Below are positions 13,690-27,000 of a stretch of DNA of 64,000 nucleotides, piece after piece. The position numbers and the translations under genes were made by a program. How positions within the stretch are numbered: position 1 is the stretch's first letter; each line of letters starts with the position of its first letter. This stretch comes from Phoronis australis (taxonomy: Eukaryota; Phoronida; Phoronidae), in the NCBI GenBank assembly GCA_002633005.1, contig NMRA01000001.1, positions 3,044,997-3,108,996 of the forward strand, read 5' to 3'. The notes under the pieces were generated by a model that worked only from the letters and a program-made list of their open reading frames with translations, did no database searches and was not told the origin of the DNA.

Positions 13690-14330
13690 GCTACAAGAAT
13701 TCGATGTTATTTTTGCCCAATAAATGACAGCTCAGTCATTTAGAGATGAAAGTACCAGCGAAGACAATCCAATGTTGCGGCTACATCTCGACTTGTTTTG
13801 CGGACTAAAAACGGAAATCGAATTAAGCTTTTACTGTCATGGAACCGGAAATAGTCCCTATCACAGTAAGCAATATTGTATGAGACCGATTTTATGTTTA
13901 TGAGAGTAAAAGGTCTCATTTAAGTTTTGCTTTTCAGCCAGCTTAAGAGGGCGAAATGCGGCTGCGACAAGAATCGAGGTTATTTTTTACTCATGAGAAA
14001 TAACTGCTCATTTTCTGAGAAAAGCATCAGCGTAGACAATACAATGTTAATGCTGCCGGCATTTCGACCTGTTTTGCGGACTACCGGTACTAAAAACGAG
14101 AATCGAGTAGACTTTTACTTTCATAGAACCGGAAATAGAATACCATCACGGTAAGCCGGAAATATTATACAGACCGATTTTGTGAGAGTAAAAGGGCTCG
14201 TACAAGTTTTGCTTTTAAGCCAGCATGACAGGACGAAATGCTGTACTAGGCCTACAAGAATCGAGGACTTTTACTCAAGAAATGACAGCTCATTCAGCGA
14301 GAAAAGTATGAGCGAAGACAATCCAAGGTT
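13690..14330. repeat. Degenerate tandem array, unit about 280 bp
   Basis: Three successive, diverged copies. The anchor GCGAAGACAATCCAA or close variants recurs near 13757, 14030 and 14314; GACCGATTTT near 13883 and 14173; and CAGCCAGC..GA..GGCGAAATGC near 13933 and 14214. Each copy contains GGAACCGGAAATAG. Spacing is about 273-290 bp. The array lies just beyond the PPP1R27-like gene and may overlap its 3' UTR. No coding sense was found. Confidence 0.75.
13719..13724 (+). terminator. Candidate polyadenylation signal AATAAA of the PPP1R27-like gene
   Basis: An AATAAA on the gene strand 290 nt after the stop, a typical 3' UTR distance. It is a sequence match only; cleavage is not demonstrated. 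Confidence 0.45.
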
Positions 14331-17300
14331 CGGAATAAGTTGAAAATATATCGTATGACTGAATTACAACGTAATATTGATATTTGTACAAAGTAGTCCT
14401 GTCAGTAGGTCTGAATTACAAGTCTTCGCTTCTTATCTTGTTTACGGTTCTGGCACAGTAGACAATGGATACATGGGATAGTTACTGTAAAATCGTTATT
14501 CCTAAGTTCGCTAGGATATGTGGAATCATATATTGGCTAACTCAGGCGTTTTACCTAGCCAACAGTTCTCTCTGTTGTGCCTTGACGCAGATGATCGTAA
14601 ACTGAACAGCGGGTGTCTCTTGCGTGAGTGCACGTACTCGACGCTGTCGTTTGCAATCAAATTTATTGGTCGCAAGTGGGTGGCGTTTGCCGTAAAAACT
14701 TCTGAGAAACTGGTGTGAAACTGTCTCCAAAACATGCACTGAGAGACATTTGGTCATGGTATTGGGCCTTTGATGGTTTCTCATCATTTGCTCTACTTGA
14801 ATAGAATCTCACAACTTTTAAAGACAGTTTTTTTAAGAAAAACGAATACACGGGACCGACTGATGGCCAAACCCCGTATTCTCCACATCGAATTAAGTCT
14901 CGAAACTTTCCGTCCACGCTAAATCTTGAGGCCTCCTGGAATCGCAAAAATGTGTTTTTTGCTTCTTCACATCGTTACACTACTCGTTCAAGTTAGTATT
15001 TGCAAAAACGTTTGATATTTTCTGTAAACAGGGTTTATTTTCTGGTGTCATGACTTGTCGCACAACGCTCATGTTTGCCAACCTTTTAAGTTCCAAGAGG
15101 TGTCACTTGTTTGCCTCTTCAGCTATGCCTACCTCCAGATTTATTAAGATAGCCAGCTTAGGAGATGTGTAGGAAATTCGGGTTTTGACAGCTCTTGATA
15201 TGCCGTGAAAATTGTTGGCTGAAAATCAGGATCGTCCTCAGTGGCTCATCAGGCAGAAAGCTTGGCAACTATGAGAGTCTGCTCTCCATTTCACAATCAT
15301 TGTAATATACCTCAGTATGTATGTGTGGCTTGCCATTGCTGTAAATTGTGCCATTTTAGAAACATATTGTTATGACAATTGTCATTAAAAGTTTGAAAGC
15401 GACTTTTTCTCTTTATTTCTATTTTGTGCGTTCTACATACTCGGCGACCCGAGTAGGCACCGTCTTGTTCTAAACGTAGTAGGTGATAAAGTTCGAGCCC
15501 ACCTGTGCACGATTCTCAAAGAGATCCACTCGAGACAACACCACCGATAACGCAGTTCCAAAATACCCACCCTGAAACAAAGCAACACTCCAGACCCCCG
15601 AGGACCGAGATGAATATTAGAACCCGGAAGTAAATACCACTCGACTTGATGTTACGTCCCCGCCAACCCTTCCATGCGATAGGCTCGATCAACATTTGTT
15701 AGAAATTTTTAACTTTTTAAAGAAATCAAATATCTACAGGTTTTCTACTTTCAGAAAATCCGAATAATTTGTTAGCAGCCCCTCTCGAAGACAGTTTTTT
15801 AAACGCAAGACAGTGTTGTCGGTTGTCATGTATATTCGCTCACTCTCACGTGACCGACAAATATACAGAAAGTTTGAGCGAGCATGCATGAAAATCGTTA
15901 ACCGACAACCATGTGTTGTGCGTTTAATGAATTCTTTCAGAAAATATGTTTTTATTGAAAATTAAGTTAAAATATAGTTTCTCACATATTTGGTTAAATT
16001 CGAAGTTTTCCCAATAAGGTCCTACTTTTAAATAACTCTAGAGTAGTCAAAAATAATATTAAAATCAACCTACTGAGCTCGGCAACCCGGCCTTGCCATC
16101 ACTACACGGGTCCCAACATTTCGTTTGAACCGAGGCGTAACTCGAGACTGCATAGAAGCAGTTTAATATTCTTGGTCACATCAGTGATTTCTGATTGAAG
16201 CATCTCCGACTTGTAACTACTCTGGATGTTATACGTGACAACAGAAATAAAGTCTTATTGTGAACATTGGCACGATCAATGTTTCAGGCAAAGGGTTTTG
16301 TTTCTTTTTTATTTTTTTGGTACAATTAAATGAACACGACTGCCTTTTTAATTGTAAAATCCCCTGCAAAAGCTGTTTACATGTCGCTACACAAAGGAGG
16401 CCACACAAACGCAACCTAAAAATTTCCGATTTATGCAAAACTGAACACTGAAGCCAACTCATAAGTTAAAATATTTTATTTCGGAAACAAGAATTCGTGA
16501 AAATACAAGTCATGTAAACGGAATGCACGACAACCCCAAAGTATCGAATAAATCATCACAAGCAATGATACCCAGTCTTCCTCTCTCACAAACAACACGG
16601 ACGTTCTCACTCCCGCCATTCTTGTCTCACAAACACTATCCTTTACTCACAAGCTATAATTCTTTTTCTCATGCACACTTAATTACTAACCGCAGTTCTT
16701 TTCTTACAAACAACGATCATGTTTTCTCACAAATAATTGTGCTATGAGAAAAGATATGCAGCTCATCTGTTCATGAGAGAAGAAATAAAAGGACACATAC
16801 ACTGACAACAAGGATTGAGAAGCAGAGATCGTACAACTCATCCATTGAGCCTCTTTCATTGGACTAGTTGTGGAGAAGTGCCGCTCACTATTTACACGCG
16901 TTTAGCCCAGTTAATACAAGGCCAGCAATTGTGCTTCAGAGTCACACCTTACGGACATAAACGCTTCTATCAAATGAGAAATTTTGACACTGTTGTAACT
17001 ATAATCGATTAGCCCAATGCTATAAACAATCCTTACATTACCAGTGTTGGGTGAATGTATTTCTAATGTAAAAAATGGCGAGATCACCAAACAAGAAGCT
17101 GCAAAATCACTCAGCAGGAACTAAAGTCTCATGCAGCATCATTTTTGAAAACCGCTGTGAGGTTCACGTTTTGGTTTAGAACCCCGTTTGTTTTAGTTCT
17201 TAAATTTGCAGAACTTCTGACAAAACCATGGAATGAAAGACGTTTATTGATTGTCTCAACAGGAAGATTAACTACTGTTAATTGATATGATTTATTTGAG

Positions 17301-18249
17301 TTTGAAATTCGCAGCATGGGCTTGAAGAAATTATCGCTGTACGAGTCTTTAACCAGGTAAATAACCGCAAATTTACTAGGGCACATCTATTCTCCTTCAA
17401 TAACAACACAGCAGCAACTGGTTGAGCAGAGAACAAGTCATTCGCGGACTTATAAACTAGCTGAGAAAGAAACTGGGCATCGTAAAGCAGTAATAAACAT
17501 GCCTTTCATTACAAAAACCTTCTTTTGACTTAAACCACTTATGATTATGAAATTGGCTTCTAATTGTTCCTTGGTAAAATTAGAGGTTATTTCAGAGATT
17601 TGAAGGAACTCACAGTTCCTTATTTATTTCAGACCAAGCCCATAAAAACTCAGGTTACCCGAACGTCTCATGAGCTTGGTCTGAAGAGATAACCAACTGT
17701 GAGAAGAGATCACCCCAGGAAAAAGAAAAGACCAATTTTGTAACCTAAGTGGCCTAAAACAAAACTAGTTTCCTGACAGAAAGCAATGATTCAATGCCAA
17801 AGGTAAATAGCAGTATAACAAACAACCCACAGCTGATTATAGAATAACACACATAAATATTGCACAAGTGCCAAAAACACGATGTTTTAGGTCAGTTAAA
17901 CACAAACATAGATGTTCTAATGGCAGTCATGGGGTCTTAACTAACACAGCACCATACAACCATAATGAAACCAGAACTGTCAAAGTTAAGATTGCATACA
18001 AGCTTCAACAGCTGTTCCAGCCAATCAGGGAACAGGAATTACCAGGGAAAGGCATGTACTACAAAACAAAAAACAACCAAACATGAGATGATTGGTAAAT
18101 TGTGTTCACAGGGCAAATGCGGCTCTGTTCATATTAAAAAATCAACCAGCATAAAATGGACCATTTTGACCCACTCCTAACAGTCTGGATCCATTCTGTA
18201 AATTCGCCACGCTGGGCATCAAAAGATTCGTTAATCTACATATGAAACA
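14331..18249. other. Intergenic stretch, no gene recognised
   Basis: The open frames are short and show no known protein and no matching splice structure. One foldback at 15801-15925 is the only clear structure. Part of the right side could be distal 3' UTR of the DDHD1 gene, which is transcribed leftwards and ends its CDS at 20857. Confidence 0.5.
15801..15925. repeat. Foldback (inverted repeat, about 125 bp)
   Basis: The outer arms AAACGCAAGACAGTGTTGTC (15801-15820) and the reverse complement of 15900-15925 share AAACGCA..ACA..GTTGTCGGTT with a few mismatches. Inside, TTCGCTCA and TGAGCGAG form a second pairing. It resembles a small non-autonomous DNA transposon relic; no target duplication was confirmed. 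Confidence 0.5.
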
Positions 18250-18486
18250 CAGAGGCGGATCTACAGGGGGGGTTCAGGGGTTCAAACCCCCCCCCTCGGG
18301 ACAGGATCAAAAATAAAAACTGGAAAAAAATCGCCAGAAAAACGAAATTAGCTACTAAAAATCAAAAAAAATCTTACACGGGAGGAGGGAAACCCTCTCG
18401 CGACCTTCCTTCTCCTCGGCGCTACGCGCCTCGGATTCTCTCGAATCCTAAACCCCCCCCTTACTGAAATCGTAGATCTGCCACTG
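18250..18486. mobile_element. MITE-like element, CAGTGGCGGAT family, copy 2
   Basis: The left end CAGAGGCGGATCTAC and the reverse complement of the right end CAGTGGCAGATCTAC form a 15-bp inverted repeat. Perfect 5-bp flanking duplications AAACA lie at 18245-18249 and 18487-18491. The interior carries a G run followed by C runs, as in copy 1. Confidence 0.8.
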
Positions 18487-18676
18487 AAACAACTTTGATG
18501 AGAAAAAAGAGTAACACAAAACTTCACATTCTCCAATACAGGGATCAAAAAGTCAAGTTGGTTCTGGTCTTAACATCTGCTGTTTTGAAATTTAAACCCA
18601 AACAAATTTATTCTGAAAAGACCTTTAGTTTCTTCCAACACAAAAAATCCAAAATAAAAAATGTGTCACCTCTTAT

Positions 18677-19015
18677 AAGGACACTAAACCCGGTTTTGGC
18701 TTGTTAACAGATTATTGACCACGACTTCCACATCTAGCTTTATAACACTAAAAATAGATCTGTAATCCTTGTCTACCCTCAAATGTTTGAAAACTCTTTA
18801 CAAAGTCTGGTGAAGTGCTTTGGTCACCAACGCTTAAGTGGAGTCACATGACAAGCCTGGGGAAAATCACCCACCAAGAATCATAACTGTTTTACAGCTA
18901 TACTATGGTTGGGTGTTCTTAGCTGAATCCTGCTTTTGTCACTCAAGTGAGATGTCAGTGGTGCAGGGTGAGACGAGGATTGGTTGGAATCGCCCAAACA
19001 GGATTTAGTATCCTT
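18677..19015. mobile_element. TTAA-type MITE with 27-bp terminal inverted repeat, copy 1
   Basis: The left end AAGGACACTAAACCCGG and the right end (reverse complement AAGGATACTAAATCCTG) are inverted repeats. The right flank is TTAA; the left flank is the mutated TTAT. It is the older copy of the element at 40136-40498. Insertion at TTAA is typical of piggyBac and Kolobok-type transposases; which one is not decidable here. Confidence 0.7.
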
Positions 19016-20422
19016 TTAAGCCGAGTTCAGCTTGTCCCAGAACAGTTGCACTTGGTAGTTCTAATGCCACAAAAGTAACTTTTGACTTATACCATTTATC
19101 AAAATAAAAGTGATGACAGCTTGTACCTACTCAAACTAGAAGTAATTTTCAGCTAAATCACCCAGATCTAAATAACCATTTTTGCTGAAGACTGGATTCC
19201 TTAGTTGCTCTTCCAAACACGAAGCAGATTTAGTAATTATTCCGGAGTAGTTTTCAAGTTAATTATAGGTAATTTTTGATATTCCTTGAAAAATGTCACC
19301 ATGTCAAAAATCATAATGACATCAGAATTAACCAAGCATTTCCAGCTATACAGTATTTTACAATCTGGAGTTCAAAGATCTAATTGTTAAAGTCGAATTT
19401 CATTTCAAAACACTGCAAAAAACGAGCATGAAACCCAATGACAACATAATAAATCACCACTCAACAAGGTCCTCAATGTCTTGATTATGGGGCTGAATAT
19501 TAGTCCCATGCTTCTCTGACAAAAACAAAATCACATGAAAATTTCCCTCACCAGGCCCAAAAATTCCTTTAATGATCAAAAAAATCCCCTCAAAGTCAAA
19601 ACCAATTCTAACTCTCACAGATCCTCAGCTTCAGAAGGTTTTATTTACTGTGGAAATCCTCGCTTCACAGTCAAGCCTTTCCAGTGTTTATAGCCTCGAT
19701 GTGGAGAACAGAATCTGGATGTGTTCATCATAAGTGCAGGGGTGATCACGCAGTATTAATCAAGGAAAGTCATATATGGGAGTCCTGGATTCACTACCTA
19801 ACACCTCCACAAGTTAGACCAATCCAATTCCAAGAAATAAACGTGCAAGACCTGACAGACCCTCTGCACAAAGAGTTAGTTTAGGCAGCTTGCTTGAGGG
19901 GCATTAATGAGGGATGGCAACTTGGGGGGGGGGAGATGGACCTGGTGATGACCGGGGAAGATGATTCTCCCCTCACCCGAAAACCTTCCCTTCCTAGAAG
20001 GCAAAGCACCTTTCCCTTCAGGTGACGAGAGCCTTGCCAACGTGCCAAATCCTATCTACAAAATGGAAGTGAGTTGAAAATGTGTCACAGTTATAAAAAA
20101 TATTTAAAGCCAATTAACTCCTTGAATGTATTAAGCTAATGAAAATTGTAGTCAACACATAACATACCTCAGAAGTTAATCTCTTACAATGAGAAAACAA
20201 CAAAATGATGAAGAGAACGTGATACAGCCCAGATATCTAAACACCATGTATTTTCAACAAATTAGCTGAAGCTTTAGTTAAACATGTGAATTTAACATTG
20301 CTATCACATTCATACTTCTATTAGTCAGTTATATTTTCACCCATTCCAAGAGTGATAAAATAGCACAATTCCCTGTCAATTAGATAACAAATAACGATAC
20401 CAGTAACAATGGTTAACATTTA

Positions 20423-20799
20423 TCCCGTTCACACGACACTCAAACCAAGCAAAGGTACAAAGAACAATATTTCTGGTGTAAATATCAGTGTGAACGCAAG
20501 TTGCTCTGAAACAACTAGTCTGATCCAGTTGAGAAGGTAGCACAGATCATTCCAGATCAAGTTTTAGTGTAAAAGCAACAGGAAGAGTGTGGAAACAAAT
20601 ACGAGATGTTAAGCATTTGCATTATTCTTCAGTCTGAAGCTTTTCACTTTCCTGCCATTTGTAACACTAATCACACCAAACAGACTAACAAACAATTTCT
20701 GCCATCTTTTGACTAGTGTTAACATGAAAGTGTATGCAAAGTCAGAACAAATTGTTCCTGTAACAACATATTCTGGATTTTTGTGTAGTGTGAACGGGA
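20423..20799. mobile_element. MITE-like element with TCCCGTTCACAC termini
   Basis: The left end TCCCGTTCACACGACAC and the reverse complement of the right end TCCCGTTCACACTACAC are near-identical inverted repeats about 377 bp apart. There is no coding capacity. It ends only 57 nt past the DDHD1 stop codon, so it probably lies inside that gene's 3' UTR. A target duplication is not clear. Confidence 0.7.
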
Positions 20800-20856
20800 C
20801 ATTAGAGTGAATAACTTATGTGAAGCACGTTCCATTCACAGATGCTTAGTGGTGGC

Positions 20857-21047
20857 TCAGTTTATCACAGATTCCGTAACAGCTGAGTTGCAGTTCTTTG
20901 ACTGATTCATTGCCGGAGTGAGATGAGACAAGACAAACATGGCCACGTCATTGTTAGACCAATAGGATGTGTGCGAGGTGATCGCTGCCACATAGCTGTT
21001 CTCCATGCTGCCCTCTCTGAGACTATAGTCAAGTCTGTACTCCAAAT
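20857..21047 (-). CDS. DDHD1: DDHD1 exon 14 (C-terminal DDHD segment, stop)
   Basis: Acceptor TTTGCAG, phase 1 in. It encodes residues 674-736 with YRLDYSLREG, MENSYVAA and TSHTSYWSNNDVA; the His of TSHTSYW is the likely catalytic-triad histidine. TGA at 20859-20857. Confidence 0.9.
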
Positions 21048-24000
21048 CTGCAAATGCACGTGCACACAGGGTTAAACCATTTGTCATGGGAAAAATACAA
21101 CAGTTGGAGATGTTGAGATGATAGGAAATGACGATGTGGTCGACTCGAGTTTGTGAAGACAAAAAGGACTGTCAGTTATTGCACAAGATGAGCAGCAGGA
21201 TCACACAAACATGTTGTTGAGTAAAACATTGAGCAACTCTGAACTGTCACGTCTTCCCAAGCTCATAAATTTTGCCTGACATCTGGTGGTGACTTAGGAA
21301 CAACTTGAGACTAGAACTGGTTAAGTTAAAAAATAGTTTTTTTGACTGAAGGCAGTTTTAACTGAAAAATATAACACAGCAGATTGGAATATAACAAGAA
21401 AGATTGTATTGCACATAAATTTTTTGTGATTGACATGTCAAATGTTACAAAATATTACCAGTATTAGGGTCTCACGCCTATGGAGAACATTTGACAAGAA
21501 TGATCTCCATAATAGTATTAAGTGAAATGTTTGTTGTCAATTCCAACTTTCAAAGTGCAAAATGTGATGAAGTAACTTAATGTGTTGAAATGACTGCAGG
21601 TACGAGTACACAACGAAAGAATCATGACACCATATCAAAACACTAAGAGAGTCTAAGTTTATTTAATTATACAAAGAGAAAGGTGGCTGACACATCAAGA
21701 ACAGAGAAAGAAAAATAGAGAAGCCATGAACTGCCAGTAAAACCCAAACATAACTAATAGTGAACAAAATACATCAAAGTAGCTGAATGTACATAAAAAG
21801 TGAAACAGATTAGTTTAACAGGCTACTGACAACAACTAGACTTACGAATTCCAGCTGAAAAAGACAAAATTGGAATAGGAGATCATCAAACAAGAACTAT
21901 CAACGTTTAACATCAGAATCATAAGTCAGAAGGTTCCACAAAACTTACATTTATTTTTTGGAATTCTTAAAATTCCTAAACACAGTATTTCAAAATCACA
22001 TAGCACTCATAGATACCAGTGAGAACTGGCCAGCTCACAAAATTTATTTACGTCTTAATGTTTATCTAATACAAAAGAGAACCAATTAAAAAGAAAAAAT
22101 ACTGTCAAATAAACTACCCCTTGATTTGAACCACAAAAATACGCCTATAAAACTGTTCTCAACTTGTTCCCTGTTCATGTTCGAAATAATTTCTGGGATA
22201 AGAAAGAGCTGACATTTCGTAGTTGCTTGAGGCAGGGCTCACAGCAATTTGACTTGACACAGCCAGTCATTCTATACACCAGGTATGGAGTCAACCAATT
22301 GTCACCTCCTTCCAACGCCACATACCACTCCTAACCTGAACAGAGAACGAGCTGAAACCACTTTTAATTGTAAGTGCTCTAAATCAAAGTTAAATTTTAT
22401 AGGGCAGGTGTATGGCGGCTTTAATTGATAAAACACACACCTGTTTGCTCGATCTCCTCGCGTAGCTTCATTTCCTGTTTCTCATTCTCTCGTCTCTCCA
22501 TTTCTTCCTCAGCCTGTTTCATGGCATGCTGCACACGCTTTATGGCCTTCAGTTCAGCACTTAACTCCTCAGTCTTATCTTTCTTACGACCACCTAATTT
22601 GGACCACAGTGAACCTGTCGGTGGAAAACCAACCGATATCCGCAACTACTCAAAAGGTACAGAGGCAAACATAAAAAACATGTTCCACTGAAGGTGGCAC
22701 TGAAGGTAGAGCAATAGTCGTATCCGACCATCTGTTGTCAAGTTAATAGGGATACACCTGCCAAATTTCACAAAAATCCTGTAAGGGGTTTAGGAAATAC
22801 AGTTACAGAATGATGACACCACTAGGTGGAACCACAGCGGTTGGATCCGTCCATAAATCAATGTCAGTCATGCTCGTGTCAGTGCAAACATATCTGAAAA
22901 TTTTCGTGATGATCCTCTGGGCAGTTTGGCAGATTCGGAGGTGGACGACAAAAAACAAGTTGAAAATAATAAAAAATAGCCACTGGGGGACACAGAATAT
23001 TGTCGTCTCTATAATGGAAACTTAGTCATGAAAACAATAAAGGAATACTAAAGATACAGAGACAAAAAGTAAAATTGGCACTAAGGGGCACACCAGAAGT
23101 GCGATCCATTGAAAGTGCTGGTCACCCTTTGTCACATTAATAGGAAAATACAAAGATCCTCTGGGCAGTAGATGCAAAAAGCTACATTGCCATTAGCAGT
23201 CGCACCCACCCAAAAATCAACATCAGCTGTTGTTTTCTCATCAGGAACTCACCTGCTCATCTTCATAATAATCACTTGAGCAGTTTGGCAAAGAACGAGG
23301 TGAGTGGTAAAAAACGGGCTGAATTATAATAAAAATTAGCACTAAGTGGCACAAAAGTAGAAAGGCATAGTTATCTTCTTAATAAAAATCAATTTATCAA
23401 AAATTTTACCATCCGTCAGCTGCTCCACCTGCCAAATTTCACAAAGCCCCTATAAAATTTTGAGGTGACATGGCTGCGGACGCAAAACAAACAAAATCGC
23501 CACTAGGGACACCACAGTAGTCTGACTCGTCCGAACATCAACATCAGCTGTGATCTTCTAAACAAGCACACATCCGCAAATGTTCATAATGATTTTTTGA
23601 GTGGTTGTGCAGATGGAGAGGCGAACATCAGAAAACAGACTGCAAACTAACAAAAAGGCCACTAGGGGCGTAAAGTATGTTGAATCTGTCCAGATTTGGA
23701 ACGTCATTAGCATTTACTTAACAGAAACCAATTTGGCAAATTTCAGGCAAATCCATAAAGGAACTCTGAAGATACAGAGGTACGTGTGAAAAACTAAAAT
23801 TGCCACAAGGGGCACAGTAGTCGGATCGGTGCGAAATTTGTCTCCATCTGTCGCCAGTTTCATAGGAACACATATACCAAATTTCATTTAGATCTTGCAA
23901 GGAATTTGGGTGATAAAGTAGCAGATGGCAGACACCAAGACAAAAATGCCATCAATATGCACCCACATAATATTATTCATATGTGGGTGCATAGCAACAA

Positions 24001-27000
24001 ATTGAGCTCTACAGATCATAAATCTACGTCTGCTGGCTAGCCTACTACAGCTGACCACAATTCTCCTTACACTATCCATTAAAAGTCATTTCAAATAAAC
24101 AGTGCAACAAAATTAATTATAATCATATTTACATAGACACTCAGCTATCAAAGCTCCTGCTAACATACCCACAATGCCACCACCCTGAGAGCTGCTGGTC
24201 GGTGAGTCGGTGACATCCTGATATACAGAATGGTCTTCATCCACAGACTTCTGAGGCGGCTCATTCTTCGACTCGTGCTTGTCAGATCCCGTTTTCAGGG
24301 CAGAGTATGCTTCACTCTTCATTGCCGAGTACGGCGTGGCAGATGAGACGAGATCGTAGCGGTGAATCCTCAACGGAATGATAGTCGTGTAGTGTTTGAG
24401 CACCAGTGGTTCAAGGCGATAAGCCTGCAGGGAAAGGTAAACTGTTACTTGTAAGTAGCCACAGGGGGAGATAGTGTAGCATAGTGGGATAAATGTCCAC
24501 TTCCTTCACTCAAGGTTGTGGGTTCATGTCCCACTGTAGCACACTGCTAGACCCTTGAGTCAGGTCTCTAGCTCCTCAGCTTGGTAAAAAAAAAAAACAA
24601 AAAAAACAGTGCAGGTGGTCTGATGTCATTTGCGGTGCATCAGACGTGCGCAGGCCTCATGGTTGGGCCCATTGCACAAAACACCTGAGCAAAGGCACCT
24701 CAGCTTGGTTGTAACTGTATATTAATAAAGCATAAAAATGGTGCCAACAGTACAACCAGGGCACACTTGAGTGACCTGCGCACGTCTGCTACAACATGAA
24801 CAAAACCGCCTGAAATTATTCTGTTTTAGTAATCACAGGAATATTACCAGAAAACAATGCTCTGGCTTTATTAGATTTTAATGACTTGTTCTGCAAATTT
24901 TGTGGATTTTGAGCACGGACTTTAGCAAACAGTCAGATACTCTGGTTTCATTTTGTAGTTTTGCAGTTTTGTTTGGACTAGCTTCCCTGGAACACCAAAA
25001 CAAATAACAAAATTCAAACAGTACACCCAGGCTAACGTTTGGGAAACTAGACAGGCTGCTTTTCTTGGCATGGAACTTTACTATCAAAAATTTCTGGTAA
25101 TAAACAACACCAAAATTTTCAAGTTAAAATTTTTCTTGTCCAAGTTCAAATACATAATTTTTGCACACTGGCCATAAAAGGAACATGATCAGAACAGTTC
25201 ACTAGACCTGGTCCCAGGATGTAATCCCCCAACTCAGACTCGACTCAGATTTGGACTTAGACTTGAAACACAACCGATCACGCTACAAGGTGTGAATGCA
25301 AATTTTCAAGTTCACTTGTGCCATGCCATAGAACGATACCAGATTAAACAGCAGCACGCGGTATTTACCCACAATGCTACAACATCCCTCAAGCAGTTCT
25401 CTGCCCTCGCTCTCGTGGCAGTGGAGATTCTCATGATATTTGTCAGTACCTTGTTAATTTTCATTTTTTTCTCTTGACTGCATTTACGTAATTAACTGTT
25501 TGACCTTCAATGCCATCAAAGTTTTAATACTGAGCTGTGGCCTGCAACTTTGAAGGCAGAAAGTTGTCTGAACTTGAGAAGTATCCGCGGATGCGATATT
25601 TTCTGACATGATTCCTAGCATGAATGGCCCTGACATTTTTTTTTCAGGCCAATGTAACAATGCATTTTCCTACCTCCAGAACAAAAGTGACTTCAATCCA
25701 GGACCGTCCTATTGGTCAATTTTCAAGTCGAGGTTTGAGTGCAGAAAAAAGACCCTGGGCCAAGATCACTTACAGCTCATTGGTGACACTCACCACAGGA
25801 TCAGCAGGATGATAAATGTTGAACATACGTTTGCACAGTGCCCTAGGCATAATGTGGTCAGCTTGACCAGTGGCCTGTGGTCGTACTCCTCTCAGGGCCA
25901 GAAACACAGCCAGGGGCGAACCCAGGCAAAAGAAGTTCTCAAGCTGCAAAATGGACAATCACGCCTAGTGAGAGACAGACAATCAATCAGAACAAAATTA
26001 ACGAAGTCAATATTTTGAATCATCTTTGAATAACATTAAAAACTATGTTACATCAAAATTAAAAAACATTTTTTGTGTACTGAAATTAAACAAAAAATAC
26101 ATCTCAATTGGTAAGTGACCATAAAACTTTCAGCTGAAAGATTCTAATACTGAGATTTTTAAACACAAAATGTCATTGCCAAAACCAAAAGTGCAAAAAT
26201 TACTGCTGCATCAGAATGGTTTCACTTCCTTAAACAACATGTTAAGAGAGCAGAAATACCCATTAACCTCTGGCAAACTACTAGGAGATTAAGATATTCC
26301 ATGTTAAAACTAACCCCGGTTAAAACTATCCCATGGTTAAAACTACTATGTGAAATACTATTTGGAAATGAACAATTAGTTGGTGTAAGAAATGAAAATT
26401 TGCTTCCAATCAATGTACGAGTTAGTTAACAAGCAATTTTATTATATGATGCAAATGGTAAAAGTAATGTGGAAAAATGATGAAAGAGTTTCAGGGTACC
26501 ATTCAATATAAGGAGCAGACAGGGGTTCAAACTAATCAACTCCACCCTCAGTAAATTTAGTGCTTTCCCGTGATATCTTGTGGAACCTTTCCCCCAATAC
26601 ACAAAATCACAAACCCAGATCAGTCCCTGTATCATGTTGTTTTTGTGGCATATCAGATTTGTCTCCCTAGTCAACTTAACACGGCCCTTGCTCATCTGAG
26701 AACAAAGGTGCATGTGCCTTCAGGGAGGGAAATTTTTTGGTTGAGGGGAAAATTCCTCACCTATTGTTACCACCAATTCCACTCCGGCCCCCGGCCGCCA
26801 TCCCTCATCGGCAAAGTAGCTAAAAGTGACAGTTCACATAAACCTTGAGATGAATGTTTCCGTCACTGGAGTGATATTTTTGAACATGGTGAGGTGAATT
26901 TTATGTCATTTTTAAACATTTTTCATAGGGGAATGGCCAATATTCGGCCCCAAAAATCGAGTCAAGGAAGGCCCTGTCTCAAGGACCAAAGATTTACCAT

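Noticed and set aside
15430-15560. Possible retrotransposon primer site or LTR around ACTCGGCGACCCGAGTAGGC
   Set aside because: No paired terminal repeat, no polymerase or gag sequence nearby.
19680-19884. 66-codon open frame on + ahead of the DDHD1 3' end
   Set aside because: No homology; probably antisense to the DDHD1 3' UTR.
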